Notes: a model not told the origin generated them from the letters alone. A stretch of 64,000 nt of DNA from Puffinus mauretanicus (GCA_023333565.1 JAJKFH010004053.1:1054001-1118000), one strand, 5' to 3'; positions 52,186 to 64,000 are shown, numbered from the stretch's first letter. Numbers and translations: made by a program.

Positions 52186-53318
52186 AGAAGCCATTGGCAC
52201 ACCAAGTTAGATCATATTAGTAACAACAACAGGCTAGTGTTAATTTAAACTTTCATTAGTTTCCTGCTAGTAGCTCTTCAACTTCATCATTCTCTGACAA
52301 GCACAAGGGGAAATGATGTGCCACTTTTCATCTTCCAAATATGCTACATTTAATAATGAAAGTAATGTTTTTAAACTCTATGTTTTGAATGAGAGCTTTT
52401 AAAATCGAACATTTTTAGTAAGAGTGATGTGTAAGGATCCACCCCGTGGCAGAGCTGACCAGTCAGAAGTTAGGGTGAGGAAAATTAAAGGCGTGAGAAT
52501 TAAGGATTGTTCTAGAGAAAAGAAAGCAAGTCATATGTGTGTGTGTGTGTATAAATATATGTACATTCTTGTCATATTTCCACTGAGTACTTTTGAAAAG
52601 CAGTAAATGTTCGGAAATAATTTACTTTTTTGAAAAAATCCCATGTTTTGAATGATATATTTGGACCATCTTTTGCAATTGCTAGTTCTGCTGGTAATTA
52701 TTGAAGACTGAAAAGCTCTTGTTATGTGCACATGTGATAAACTCCCCAAAGATGGCATGGCAAATATTAAACCTGCTGTATATGCTTGATCTGAACCATA
52801 AAAGCAAGTGTATAATCAAATAAAACAGGTCTATAAAGTGCACTCACACTTCAAAGCTTGTGATTAAAATGTCTTTGTTGGATTCAATGTTTATTGGACT
52901 TCAATGATTTCTAGAGCAAATGTGCTAATTTTACTCAAGGCTTGATCTGTCCCTTTCCAGGAGCCAAGAGAATCTTTTTGTTGCATTTCACATCGTGTGG
53001 GCTGTAGGGCGGTGGATCTCAGCCAGCATGGTTTTGACAGGTCTGCAGAAGTGTGATGGACAACAGGGTTTGGCCCTATGCAGGCAGTGTGGTATTTCTC
53101 CTCATGTGAAATGAGCAGCCAACACCGGCTTCCAATGCAGCCCTTGTGCTGGCGGTGCCCAGCTGGTGGATGTAATGGACAGAGAGACATTTTAAGGCTA
53201 CAGCTATGCATACATGTTACCGCAATATAGGTCAGTGTCTGAATTTACACAGCATTAGCTGGATGGTGGTAGTTGTTTGACTGACCTCTCTTTTTCAGTT
53301 TCATAATCACAACTCTTG

Positions 53319-53323
53319 CTGTT
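53319..53323 (+). repeat. Target-site duplication (left copy), CTGTT
   Basis: CTGTT at 53319-53323 immediately precedes the TG of the LTR and is repeated exactly at 53870-53874. The 5-bp length fits integration by ERVL-like (class III) elements. Confidence 0.85.
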
Positions 53324-53869
53324 TGTGCTGGTTTTGACTGGGATGAAGTTAAATTTCTCCATAGTAGCTAGCATGGTGCTATGTTTTGGATTTGTGGTGA
53401 AAGCACATGTTGATAACACAGGGATGTTTTAGCTATTGCTGAGCAGTGCTTGCACAGCACTGAGGCCTTTTCTGCTCCTCACCCTGCCCCACCAGCAAGT
53501 GGGCTGGGGGAGCACAAGAAGATGGGAGGTGACATAGCTGGGACAGCTGACCCCAACTGACCAAAGGGATACCCCATTTCATGCTCAGCAATAAAACTGG
53601 GGTGAGGTGGAGGTTGGCCAGGGCTGCCAACCATCGGTTGGTAGTGAGCAATTTTTTTTTTTTTAATCACTTGTTTTTCTTGGTTTCGCTCCTTTTATTC
53701 TCTTTGTTGTTTTCTTTTTTCTTTTTTTTTTAATTATTAAACTGTCTGTATCTCAACCCACGAGTTTTTGCACTTTTACCCTCCCGATTCTCTCCCCCAT
53801 CTCACTAAGTGGGGGAGTGAGCAAGCAGCTGTGTGGTGCTCAGCAGCCTGACAGGGTTAAACCATCGCA
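53324..53869 (+). mobile_element. Solo LTR of an avian endogenous retrovirus, + strand
   Basis: The 546-bp element begins TGTGCTGGTTTTGACTGGGA and ends GGGTTAAACCATCGCA. It is bounded by a perfect 5-bp direct repeat, CTGTT. Internal blocks match a very common avian LTR family in order: GTGCTATGTTTTGGATTT, GTTGATAACACAGGGATGTTTT, GCACAAGAAGATGGGAGG, GGACAGCTGACCCCAACTG, and CATGCTCAG followed by AATAAAACTGG, where the family TATA box normally lies. A polyadenylation-type ATTAAA sits at 53736-53741, followed by CTCAACCCACGAGTTTT. LTR sense is therefore +. No primer-binding site or internal region follows, only the second target duplication, so it is a solo LTR left by LTR-LTR recombination. The T-rich stretch at 53651-53731 is the family's usual low-complexity R/U5-proximal part. 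Confidence 0.9.
53736..53741 (+). promoter_or_regulatory. LTR polyadenylation signal variant ATTAAA
   Basis: ATTAAA occurs downstream of the decayed TATA region inside the + strand LTR, where the polyadenylation signal of this LTR class is expected. Whether it still works is unknown. Confidence 0.5.
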
Positions 53870-53874
53870 CTGTT
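53870..53874 (+). repeat. Target-site duplication (right copy), CTGTT
   Basis: This is an exact repeat of 53319-53323, directly following the terminal CA of the LTR. It fixes both LTR boundaries to the base. Confidence 0.85.
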
Positions 53875-54952
53875 GTATGTATACAAATGTGCATGTGGAT
53901 GATTCCTGTGAAGTAGCTAAGATGTTATAAATCCCTAACTCCGCTTGCTTTGATGTGACTTGTGCTGCCCTCCTCTAGATATACATATGCACTAACCTGT
54001 TCCTTGTGATGCCAGATGCTGGAAAGAAAATTCCATTGATAACATTAAAATATGTCACAAAGAACAGATATTAATATATTCCTCACTTATCCTACTACAT
54101 TTCACTTTAGAGTTTACAGCAGTGCATCTACATGGGCTCCCTTTTGCTGTAAATAGCATACCCCTGCATAGGAACCTAAACAATGAATCTACTATTTGGA
54201 ATTGCCTGGTTTGTAAAAATGAGCAAATATTTAGTCCCATAAGCCACAAAGAACAGCAGAAAAATACAGTTATGGAGAAAGGCTGATGAAGGGTTGGATG
54301 CAATGCCAGATTTCTGAATGACTTGGGAATATTTCACAGTGGTGGGATTCTTGAGTGCAGTCAGACAGCAAAAGGGATCTTTATATAAGATGTAACTTCT
54401 GTAAAATAGTCTGTGAAAACTTGACATTAAAAAAGTCAGATAAAAAGCATAAACACAAAGATTTTAAAATAATCTTGAATATAGGCTGTATTGTGCCATC
54501 AGTATCTTTCAGTGGTTTTGACAGTCATTTCCTCTTTTAAAAAAAATCAATGGAACAATATACCAATGTATTCAATATAGGATAAGTGTAATGTATAAGT
54601 AAGAGCAACGTTCTCATTTTCAATGCACAAATACCATTTCAAATTGGCATTTTTTTATTGCATTTTGACATTTTTGTTAACAGTTCCATGAAGCTCTTAC
54701 TTATGTAACAATACTAAAAGTATATTATTTTACTTCTTTTATCTTCTAATATAAACTTTGGAAATGTAAAACAGTATTTTTGATTCTGCAGTTCTTCTTC
54801 CTCGTGCATAATCATTTCAACCCCCCAAAACCAGCTGTAAAGTGTTACTGCCTGAATATCCTATTATGGGAAATTCTCCACCTACTTTGCACAGATCTAA
54901 ATGATTACATAAATATTATACAGAGAAAATAATATCATAATGAAAATAGGTT

Positions 54953-54978
54953 GGGGGGGGGGGGGAGAGGGGGGAGGG
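54953..54978 (+). repeat. G-rich tract with G-quadruplex pattern
   Basis: The tract is thirteen Gs, A, G, A, six Gs, A and three Gs. It satisfies the simple four-run G-quadruplex pattern. It sits in otherwise AT-rich DNA with no gene nearby, so a role is speculative. Confidence 0.85.
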
Positions 54979-56915
54979 AAGCAGCACATTCTTCCAAAAG
55001 TGGAACAAATGGTTAGTAAGTTCAGAATAAAATAGTACTTTCCTAGTCTCCTTTCTTCCACAGCTATTTATTCTCAACTACTGTTTCACTTTAATTCTTA
55101 ATCCTTAAACACTGGAAAAAAATGACATTGATTTAATTGGAATGAGACTAGATCCTTTTTTGTGAGATGTTTTAAGTTCAAGTAGTTCTGGGTCTGCATT
55201 AAGATTATTGGCTAGATCAGTATGTTTATTTCTTAAATCCAATGAGGTCTGCCTATATTATGTACTTTTTCATTCTTGTCTTCAATACTTCCTTGAAGTG
55301 CTACTAGATTTAAATGAAAGAAAAAGAGTTTGAAGAATAGACGATAATGCCATCTACATTAAAACAAACAAACTCAATGTGAAAAATGCATAGTTATGGA
55401 AATAATTATTTTTCTCCTCTAGTTTCACAAAAATCATTAAACTGTATTATACGTTCCACTTAATAATTTTGCTTAATGCTACAAAATGTATTTCATTTGG
55501 TACTAAAGAATAAATGGTCAATGACTCATATATATTAATTCAGGAACATCTGCCTGCTTACAGATAAGAGTCAGGGGAGGAAGGTAACTGTGTCGAAGCT
55601 CTTTCTTGAAAAACAATGTTTTCCCATATTGAAAAAAACAATATATGCAGAAGTAGTAGTTGATTAGTGGATTGACATTATTTCTCAGATGTCATTATGT
55701 GGAGAAATGCTCAGGTACTTTAAATCCTTGCTGTGTCAGTCCCCAATGTTGAAGTATTTTAGAATTGTTGATCTTTCAAACGGCTGATAGTCTAAACTGA
55801 AGAAGTATATTAAGTTCTAGTCATTTGTCTCATGGTGAAATTAAAATGACCTCCGCATTGTGTTTGGCTTTTGTTCTGTTTTGTCTTGTGGATTTATTTT
55901 TTTTTTTATGATTGCACAAACCAACTTATTTATACTGAGTTCTTGAGAGGTAAGGAGGAAAAAAAAAAAGGGAAACAAAGAAACAAAAATGTATATAATC
56001 CCAGAAAGGAATGTTGTACATTGTGAGCTTAAGAAAAACAATTGTGGTTGTTTGGTTCAGGTTATTTTTGTTTAAACATAAACTACAACCCATTTTTGGC
56101 CTCATTTCTGGAATTGGTAAACACCGGTGGGGGGGGTTGGAATGTAATTATTGTACACTGTGGCTAAGTCGGTTTCACCCAAAGTGATTTAGTTAGCACA
56201 AATGGTAATGTATAATGAATGTATGTTGAATGTATAATGCTCTTCCTTGCAGTACTTGTTATCAGAAGTAGTCAATGCCAAAATTTTATTTTCACATACA
56301 ATGTATTTTATTCTAATTACATTAAATTAATTTGACCAGAAAAAGAGAGATAACAGTGTGGGGATAATGTGAATGATATTCTACAAACATGCAGAGAGAC
56401 AAAATGGAATTAGTTTCGAATTTTTTTAATGATTGTCCTTTTTAATAGCTGGGTGGGGTGGTGACTGAGACTGTATTTTCAATTACTCTTCAGGTCATTA
56501 ATGTTGATTACATTCTTCTTCTAACCATAAGTCTTTATTTAATGAAAATGTATGCCACCCACTAAGCAGGCATGTAGTTAGGGAACAATACAGCAGGATT
56601 TGATTGCCCTATTAACAATAATCATCATGAGACTTTGGGAGTAATAATTTAATGACTTCTTGCACTCTTGTGCTACTTTTCGGTGGTGTTCATTTAGCAT
56701 GTACTACAATGATATCTCTAATGAAATTAAAACTTACCAGCAAGCATTATTAGCTAGAGATAGGCAGGTATTGAAATACCAGACCTAACAGGGCTCCAGT
56801 GACTGCCATTAAAATATCTGTGGACAAGGTAACTTAATTTGAATAAAGCAGGGTGGCCTCTCAGAGAGGTAATGAGTAATTTTCCGTGACTGACAGGGTT
56901 CACGTGGAGGAGATT

Positions 56916-56935
56916 GGGGGGCGGAGGGGGAGGGA
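56916..56935 (+). repeat. Interrupted G-rich tract with G-quadruplex pattern
   Basis: Six Gs, C, GG, A, five Gs, A and three Gs lie within about 20 bases. The pattern is compatible with a G-quadruplex. No promoter or gene start was recognised beside it. Confidence 0.7.
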
Positions 56936-59900
56936 AAGTTGTTTTGTTTGTCTTTCTCCTCCTCACCATTCACAGTCATTGCCAGCCTCGTGGACCAAAT
57001 GCAAGACAGGTGGCACAGAGACGGAACTGACCCAATCAGAGAAAATGGTGGGACAGCTAAAAGGTTCCCTTTTATGGGGCTCAGTCCTGCTTACAAGCAG
57101 GTCAGCTGTAAAAATCTCACCTGATGGGTGCAGCTCTAGTCACACTCTGTTCCCTAAAGAATTCCCTCTTCTGCACTCTGAATTGACTGGTGGAAATTGT
57201 TTTGCAGAAGGAAAAAATAAGCTATCACAGAAGACGTTTTACTCAGTCTTACATGAAGAACTACAGTTAGGGAAGGTAGCTGCTGTTGCTGTCTGTGCCT
57301 TCAACACTTCTTTGTCCCAGAATGAAGAACTCTGTGCCTCAATTTTCCGGTTGCATATTTGAACACATTTTCTCCTCACTCAACTAATTCTCTGAACTTT
57401 ATCATTTATATTCAAGCTAAAGAGTACACTTAGTAAGGTTGTACTAAGCAGAGACCTACTGCTGAAAAAATGTCAACCACAGAAACACAGTGTGCTCTGA
57501 GCATCTGAAGAATGTGGGCACACAAGAATGAGTCGTCCATTGCCTGAGTAGTGGTGTGTGAGGTCAGCTGCGTGGTTGCTTACAAAACCCAGAGTAATTT
57601 TTTTCCAAAACCTTTCTTCCAGCATAAAGCGTACTTCAGACAGTATATAAAATAAAAAAAAAAATTACTCTTTTTGAGATATTGCTTGAGATTGTACGTG
57701 TTTGATTATACCAGTTCATCAACTGAGACTCTGTCAGTGAGTGGGTGAGTGTTCCTGCTCCATTCCAGTGCGAAGTTAAACTTTACTGCAGTTTGCTGAA
57801 ATTAGTCTGTATAACACCGGACTGAAACTCTCAAGGGACTTTCACAAGGCCATAACCACACCTTGGCTTGGAGGCAGTAGCTAATAGATGAAAGGCTGTA
57901 AAGAGGTAGCTTCCTAGAACCTCACTGGCATAACTGCTGATCAGTAAACCTAGTGCATCTCAGCATAAGATCAAAGTATAAGTCACTTTCAGCACTGGCT
58001 GAAGGTAAACATTCCCACTTATAGCTGAGAGATGGTTTAACAAGCTGTTCTTTATTATATTCCACTGGTTACTAACTGCCTCGGAGCCTGAAGTTTGTAC
58101 TTGGTTTGTTGTCAGTCCATCAACTGGTCATATTGCAGAACGGAGGAAATTTAAACTTTCCAGGAGGGCTTATTCACACCCAAAGAAAACAATGGAGATT
58201 TAACGTTGTGATGTTAAACAAATTAATTTTCAGCCCACACGTAAGTGTGGGCAAACCTAATAATGCATACATAATACAAAAAGGCAATGGAAGACTTTGT
58301 TGTCCAAAATAAGCCACAAGGAATACCTGAATTCCCAGTAAAAAGGGAATTTGGGCTACCACATGAGGTCAAAATAAAATGTTTGTGATTGTCCTTTATC
58401 TCATTTATGTTAAGCTGATTGGGTATTTACGCTGTAAAGAGCACAGTCCCTGAGTGATAAAACAACCATCCCAGATAAAAATTTTGCCTATATGGAAGGG
58501 CAATAACTTACTAGCATTGTTCTGTGAAAAGGCTCTCAGGAACTCTCCAAGATTCAAGTGATTAGAAAGGCGAGTTTGGTACCTGTTCAAGTAACCTGTT
58601 TGTCACAAATGGCTCTTCTTAACTGAGGTGAAGGCACAAACCCACTGATTTTGACAGAAGCTAGAATCTAGTCCTTCAGCGATGCAGGTTAAAGTTTGAG
58701 CTTAAGTATCTTACATATCTTTTTAGGTTCAGGCTTCTAGTTTTGAATAGTTTAATTGTTGCTGCTCTGCAGTAATGCCCATTTCAGTAATTGACACCTT
58801 ATCTCATTATTCTTAAGATCACTTAACAGAGGAATAAAACTGACCCAAATAGTCATTAGTTAACCAACTGCTATCTGAGCCAGTAGGAGAAATAAGTTTC
58901 ATTGTTTATGGACTTTTTATGTTGCATCACTGGAAATTTGAGGACAAAACCTGGTACTAAACAGATAAAGTGGAGAGCAGAAGGAAGTATCAGACTGTAC
59001 AGAGCTTTTTAACAAGATTTCTGCATAATTATCTCACAAACTGTTACTCTTAAAAATTAATAAATGTGAGTGCCAAAAACTAGATGCTGTGCAAGCTTAT
59101 AGCTTTATGAGAAGGAAAATTCAACCTGTTAAGTCTTGTGACTGTGGGGCAAGTGTCAATACAAGATTAGATGAGACCCAAAAAATGCAAAGAAAAAAAA
59201 ATCCATTCTAGATACTATGTCTTGTAAGGCAGTATAAAGCATATCAGCATTGGAAGGCAGTATAACAGGAAGTGTTATGAATATCAATCACAGAAAGTGT
59301 TTCTTTATATCCCATAAATTCACACAGTACAGTCTTACTGGCATACAATGTCAAAGTTAAAGTCAACTTTAATGGAAGTAGTATTTCACCCTTGATGTTC
59401 AAACCCAACCTGATGTTTTCTTCTATTCGCAAAAAGTCATAATTTCAGGTCAAACAGAAGAGGTGTTACTTTATGGTATTTATCATGTTCAGGAAACATG
59501 CAATATGCTGAATCATGTGGCGTGACTCTGGTCATGCAATAGGAGCTACAATGCTGCAGTTGTGTCTATTAAGATACACTTTTGATCACCAACAAAATTA
59601 TGTTTTACTAGCAATAGAGGGAAAGACTGTGTCCCTTACCTTGAAAAACAAATTAATTTCTGTAAGACTTTTTTTTTTTTTAAGTGTGGTTCTACACAAT
59701 GTATTCCTAAGCTCAAGCTGTTATTGCATGATTTAGTTATCTATGTAAGCATTCTTTGCTTAGACTCAGAACCACACAAGATGTCTCCCATATTTGACAT
59801 ATATTTCTTTATGTGTATCCAGTGAAGAGATGTCAAGAGGTATCTAATTTGCTCAAGTGTGGTATCAGATGGTTATTATACAAAGTGTATCTACTGTATT

Positions 59901-62900
59901 TCAAGAGTCTTTGTCTTACTTGTTCATATGGTTGGTCTTTGTTTTTCCCCACTTCAAGGAGTTCTATGCATTAATCTAAACTTTTAGAGGAAAAAAATGT
60001 GTCCAGGCATTTTTCGCCTGCTGCCACATACAGCACACACAGTTTGAAAGGGTACCATTTCAGTCTTGCCCAGCTAATCTTTCCTAGCTCTTCACTTCAG
60101 TGGTTCTTCATCTTCTGTCTGTCATATTAAGCAGAGACACCTTTGTCAAGCACCAGGAACTGATTTCTGTTAGATTCCTACCTTGATTACCCTATTTATT
60201 GGTAACCTATATTGCTTACTTGAGAGTATTTTCTGAATATCTAAGGCAGATATCAAATAGCTGTATCTAAATCTCTTCCACAGAAAAACTCTGACATAAG
60301 AAAATTAAAATCTGTTTTAGTCATACAACATTAAAACTGTTGTTTGACATTTAAAGGATTGTTTGGTGCAGATCTTCTTCAGGATTTAAGTTGGGTTGCT
60401 TTTTGAATAGTATTTCAAAGTGAAATAAAATCTATAAGAGAATTTTAGAAGTTTCTTTCAGAAAGGAAACCACCACCACCAATAACAACAACAAAAAAAA
60501 AGCACAGAAAAGGCAACAGAGAGTTTTTATATGATTAAGAAGTAAAGAGAACACAGGTGATTTTAGGGTATTTCCTTTTATGTTTTGCACCCTTATAGCT
60601 CACATTATTTGCTCAATTCTTTGACACAGAACAGTGATTACTGCTCTCTTATAGAAGTATGTAAATGCTGTATATTCTTTAGCTTTGCAGCTTCTCTAAT
60701 TTATGGGTTTTTTTGGTTGTATTTTAACATCTCCAGAGACTTTAACACTTTTCTTTCCTGTTCATGTATCACTTATTTGGCATATAAGCATGGGAATGCT
60801 TTTCTGCTGAAGCTTTTTCCTTTGAATTGCTTCCAGTCATACTGCTGTTGAAATAAGAGGTTTGGAGTTTAATTCGTATTGGTGTATCTCTTCTGAAAAA
60901 AGTTATGATTCACAAAGATATTGAGTTTTGTGAAGCTCTAATAACTAAGAATTGAATGTCTGTCTAGAAGAGTATCAACAGAGTTGCAGGAAACCATTTC
61001 CCAAGCAAGGGGAAGTTACTTAGCCATAAGAAATGTCCTCCAGTTTAGGATACTCATAACCTCACTTGCAACAAGTTGGGCGAAGGACAATAGAAATAGT
61101 AGAGGCACACAGCCTTACAAAAACAAAAAGCAGATTGGGAAATAGTTTTTTGTTGTTGTTGTTGTTTTTTCTTTTTTATCTGAGGTGGAATATCTGAGGG
61201 AATAGGCAAGTGCTGTGTGAACTTCCCAGTAGCATCGGTTGCCAGAACTTTTTTGCACCCCAGCTATATCGATATAGTACCATCTACATTAAGATCATAC
61301 CAGTGGTGGTAGAGAGTAACTAAATCCTTCATAATATATATACAGCTAATTGTTCTCCCTGAACAAGAGCAGTGTCCCCATAATTTTATGGTGTCAAGTT
61401 AGGTAGTTTCCTTACAACTACCCTCAGATATATGTGACAGTATCAACCAGGAAAAAAAATCAAATTAGAACCTTTTGTAGAATATGAAGGTTTTGGGAAA
61501 TTGTTTCAATGAATGTCAGTTATTAGCAAAGCAGTGGGACTGAAAACTAGTTATTTTAAATGATTTTGTCTGTTTCAATATTTTATTAATAAAAAGCTTG
61601 TATTTTTGTGTCAGTATGTTTTTTCTGTGTAAAAACCAAACTTTGTTCTCATTATGAACATTTTAAAGACTCATAGTAAAAAAAAAAAAAATCAGAATGC
61701 TTTAACCAAAATATTGCCTAGACTCCAACTTTTAAAATTTGCAATATTGAGATACCTGAGAATTTCATAATATGACAAAACTTTCATAAGGCAGAAAAGA
61801 TTTTTTTTTAAAAATCTCCATATAAGTACTCTATTGATGGAAAAAAAAAGCTAAATAAGTTACAATGCAACTCCAGCTAGTCTACCAGGGAATCAAGTAC
61901 CAGGGAATCAGGACCATAGCCAGTTTCTTACGCCCTTGTTCCCCTTGGGCCCAGTCTCTGTTATTCATTAAGGGTAATGTGTTTCTTAAACTGTATCCCA
62001 CTGGCTCTCTCTGTGGGCATTTTTTTGTGTACATCTGTTTATATTTTCAGATGTCTGTATTTACACATGAAAAATATAGATGTGGAAAACATTTGATTTT
62101 GTAAGCACCAGGCTGTTTTCTTCTGTTGAATTCATGCTTATATAGTCTACTGGATATAGATTATCCAGTCAAGATACAGAGTAATGGATGCTGTTAAATT
62201 CCTGAGGAATGAAAGAGCATTGGTTTGTTTCCTTAAATAAAATATTATACATGCCTTCATCAAGATGGTACGAAATTTTTACATTCTTATATATCTACAA
62301 AGATTTTGGATGCTTTGATAAGAGCACTAGGAAGACATTTTATACACACTGCCTCTCCACAGACATGATAATCTTTGCTCTCTGATATGATCATTGTTGC
62401 CTTTAACAGCATTAACATTAGATAGAGTTAAACCAAGACTTCCTGGATTGTCAGTGCACCTGGATCTCCTGCATATCGTAGTCACGTTCTGACATACATC
62501 CAGGTCTCATTCTGGTACATCCTGATCCTCCCCCAAGCCCAAGTTTCCAGTGGAAGAATAAGTAGAAAGAGTTTGTCGTGTGTTTCACACTAAACCAAGT
62601 GGGAAACCAGGACGGCGATGTGTATCTGCTCTGAAGTTTGCACACACCCAGTGACATTTTGCAATAGGTCACCATTGAGGTGATTCTGAAGTACGTTGTT
62701 GCACTAGAAATCTTTTTTTCTTTTGAGTGTAGACCCTGTTCTGTGTTAAATGTCTTTAAAAGAAATCCATCTGAAGGTAGATGATGGGTGAGACAGTGAG
62801 AATACTGAGTACAAGAGTTTAAAAATCAAGAAGGCTTTTGAATTCTAAACAAGTTTTGATTTGCCACAAACTATCTGTACATAAGCATGAAACCAGATGT

Positions 62901-64000
62901 TAGAGAAAATACATCTATAAAAGCCCAGCTTTCCAAAGAGAGAACCCAAGGTGAGATGGAACAGAAATAAATAGGTTTATAAATACATTTTCTTCCTACC
63001 CACTGTGTCCTGGCAGCAGATATTCTTCTTATGGTTTCTCCTCAGCCTGGGAACAAGGTAATTATGAGAGAGGCAGCAACACCCAAGTCCTCAGGAAACA
63101 CTTCCTGTTTTCCAACCTGAGGTCCAGCTGGGTGTTTCTTCCCAGCAGGGCTATCACGGCTGCAGGATCCACACTTCCCCAGTGTGTGCATTCATTCACA
63201 CAGCACCCAGGGAAGTGTGTGCATTTGCACAGCACCTCCACCTCTCAACCCCACTTTGTATTCAAGGAGCTTTTCCCAGCTGAGGATATACTTCTGTAAT
63301 AAGGAAGGTTCATCCTGCTGTTTCTGCTAGAGATTCCACCTGGCCCAGGGGACAAAAGCTAAAACAAGGTAAATAGCCCTTACAAATACCTCTAGACGAA
63401 TATAGCACAGTAAGGTATAAACAAATGAACAGAATTGATTCAAAGATGTAATACACTTTCAATTTCTGCATATGAATTTAGCTAGCCCATTCCCACCTGT
63501 AAAAGGAAACAAACTGCAAGAAGAATCACTTGACCAGAAACATCCAAGAAGGTCATTGAAATGCTTTTGTTTCCCTTTTTGGTGTTAGCTGGTGAGAATG
63601 GTCTTTGCATTCAATTTAAAGTCTCATCCTTTCCTGATTGCTGTTAGCCTTGATAATATTTATTTTGTAATTTAAGGCTGGAATTTCAGATCATAAAAAG
63701 CAGGATTTTGCTGGAGCCACAATAGGGTGTGGCCTAGCAATTTTTGTTTTTTTTTTTTCTTGGGTTTAATGACAGTTTTGTCCCTAGCCAAGAAATTTCA
63801 GAATCAGTAATTTATCACTTCTCCTGTTTTTATTTTTCTTAGCAGAGCTTACACCCTGACTTTATTATTTCCTCTAAAGTCCTTAAGCTATTTAGATTGT
63901 GCTATCCTATGGCTCAGAGGTGATAGTGATATACCATGTTGTTGTCAAAATAATGGTGACATTGCAGAGATGAGTAAATACATGGTGTATGTTACATATA

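Larger units (their letters stand above)
48837..53323. other. Non-coding DNA between the two LTRs
   Basis: No frame above about 106 codons and no recognised coding sequence. The interval holds a T run near 51164-51178 and the TA microsatellite at 52110-52185. No retroviral internal sequence is visible, so the two flanking LTRs do not bound one provirus; they also differ in family and orientation. Confidence 0.6.
53875..64000. other. Non-coding DNA
   Basis: The largest frame is 158 codons at 56886-57362 on the + strand. It starts in a purine-rich G-run region and has no recognisable domain, so it is not called as a gene. The stretch holds G-rich runs at 54953-54978 and 56916-56935, T/A runs, a 15-bp tandem repeat at 61883-61912 and a short duplication at 63181-63239. 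The 56.40-56.76 kb block is rich in ATTA words and could be a conserved regulatory element. Confidence 0.55.

Noticed and set aside
48175..53869. The two LTRs as the ends of one provirus
   Set aside because: They belong to different families, lie in opposite orientation, the + strand LTR has its own exact target duplication, and no retroviral genes lie between them.
57325..57360. CTGTGCCTCAATTTTCC word resembling the MIR core
   Set aside because: Only one short word matches and the expected flanking MIR blocks are not found in order.
56886..57362. 158-codon + strand open frame
   Set aside because: No recognisable domain, no convincing splice or start context, and a length expected by chance in this much sequence.
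1..64000. CRISPR arrays, operons, ribosome binding sites, prophage or other prokaryotic systems
   Set aside because: No regularly spaced repeats, no tightly packed same-strand genes, and vertebrate retroelements show this is eukaryotic DNA.
1..64000. tRNA, rRNA, U6 and well-known microRNA genes
   Set aside because: No matching signature words were noticed by eye on either strand; a covariance-model search would be needed to exclude diverged copies.

Overview
This window looks like nuclear DNA from a bird, most likely a neognath. The strongest evidence is a 2.7-kb CR1 LINE whose 3' end carries the short ATTCTATGA-type terminus typical of avian CR1. Two LTRs resembling widespread avian endogenous retrovirus families, an old CR1 tail fragment and a MIR-like fragment fit the same picture. 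The base composition is AT-rich, with many mononucleotide and TA microsatellites. No bacterial gene organisation, operon, CRISPR array or rRNA/tRNA gene was seen. The species cannot be named from sequence alone.

Layout. 1-12205: AT-rich unique-looking non-coding DNA with simple repeats and a decayed palindromic repeat near 8.6 kb. 12206-14870: a 5'-truncated, multiply frameshifted CR1 on the + strand with endonuclease and reverse-transcriptase remnants. 14871-29350: more non-coding DNA, with a TA-rich cruciform near 15.6 kb, an old CR1 tail near 21.3 kb and an unidentified repeat-like GC-richer block near 22.2 kb. 29352-29550: a MIR-like fragment on the - strand. 29551-48174: non-coding DNA with a 54-bp tandem duplication carrying a hairpin near 46.5 kb. 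48175-48836: a degraded solo LTR on the - strand. 53324-53869: a solo LTR on the + strand with an exact 5-bp target-site duplication. 53870-64000: non-coding DNA with G-rich runs and an ATTA-rich block near 56.5 kb that could be a conserved enhancer.

No host protein-coding exon can be supported. The only coding homology I recognise is the dead CR1 ORF2. Other open frames are short, low-complexity, antisense to CR1 or inside an LTR, and are about what chance would give. The window therefore reads as an intergenic desert or a large intron; the two cannot be told apart without flanking sequence. I found no previously undescribed system. The observations most worth a second look are the hairpin-bearing tandem duplication, the two solo LTRs, the CpG-decayed palindrome, the ATTA-rich block, and one weak minus-strand terminal-exon candidate at 22.7-23.2 kb.
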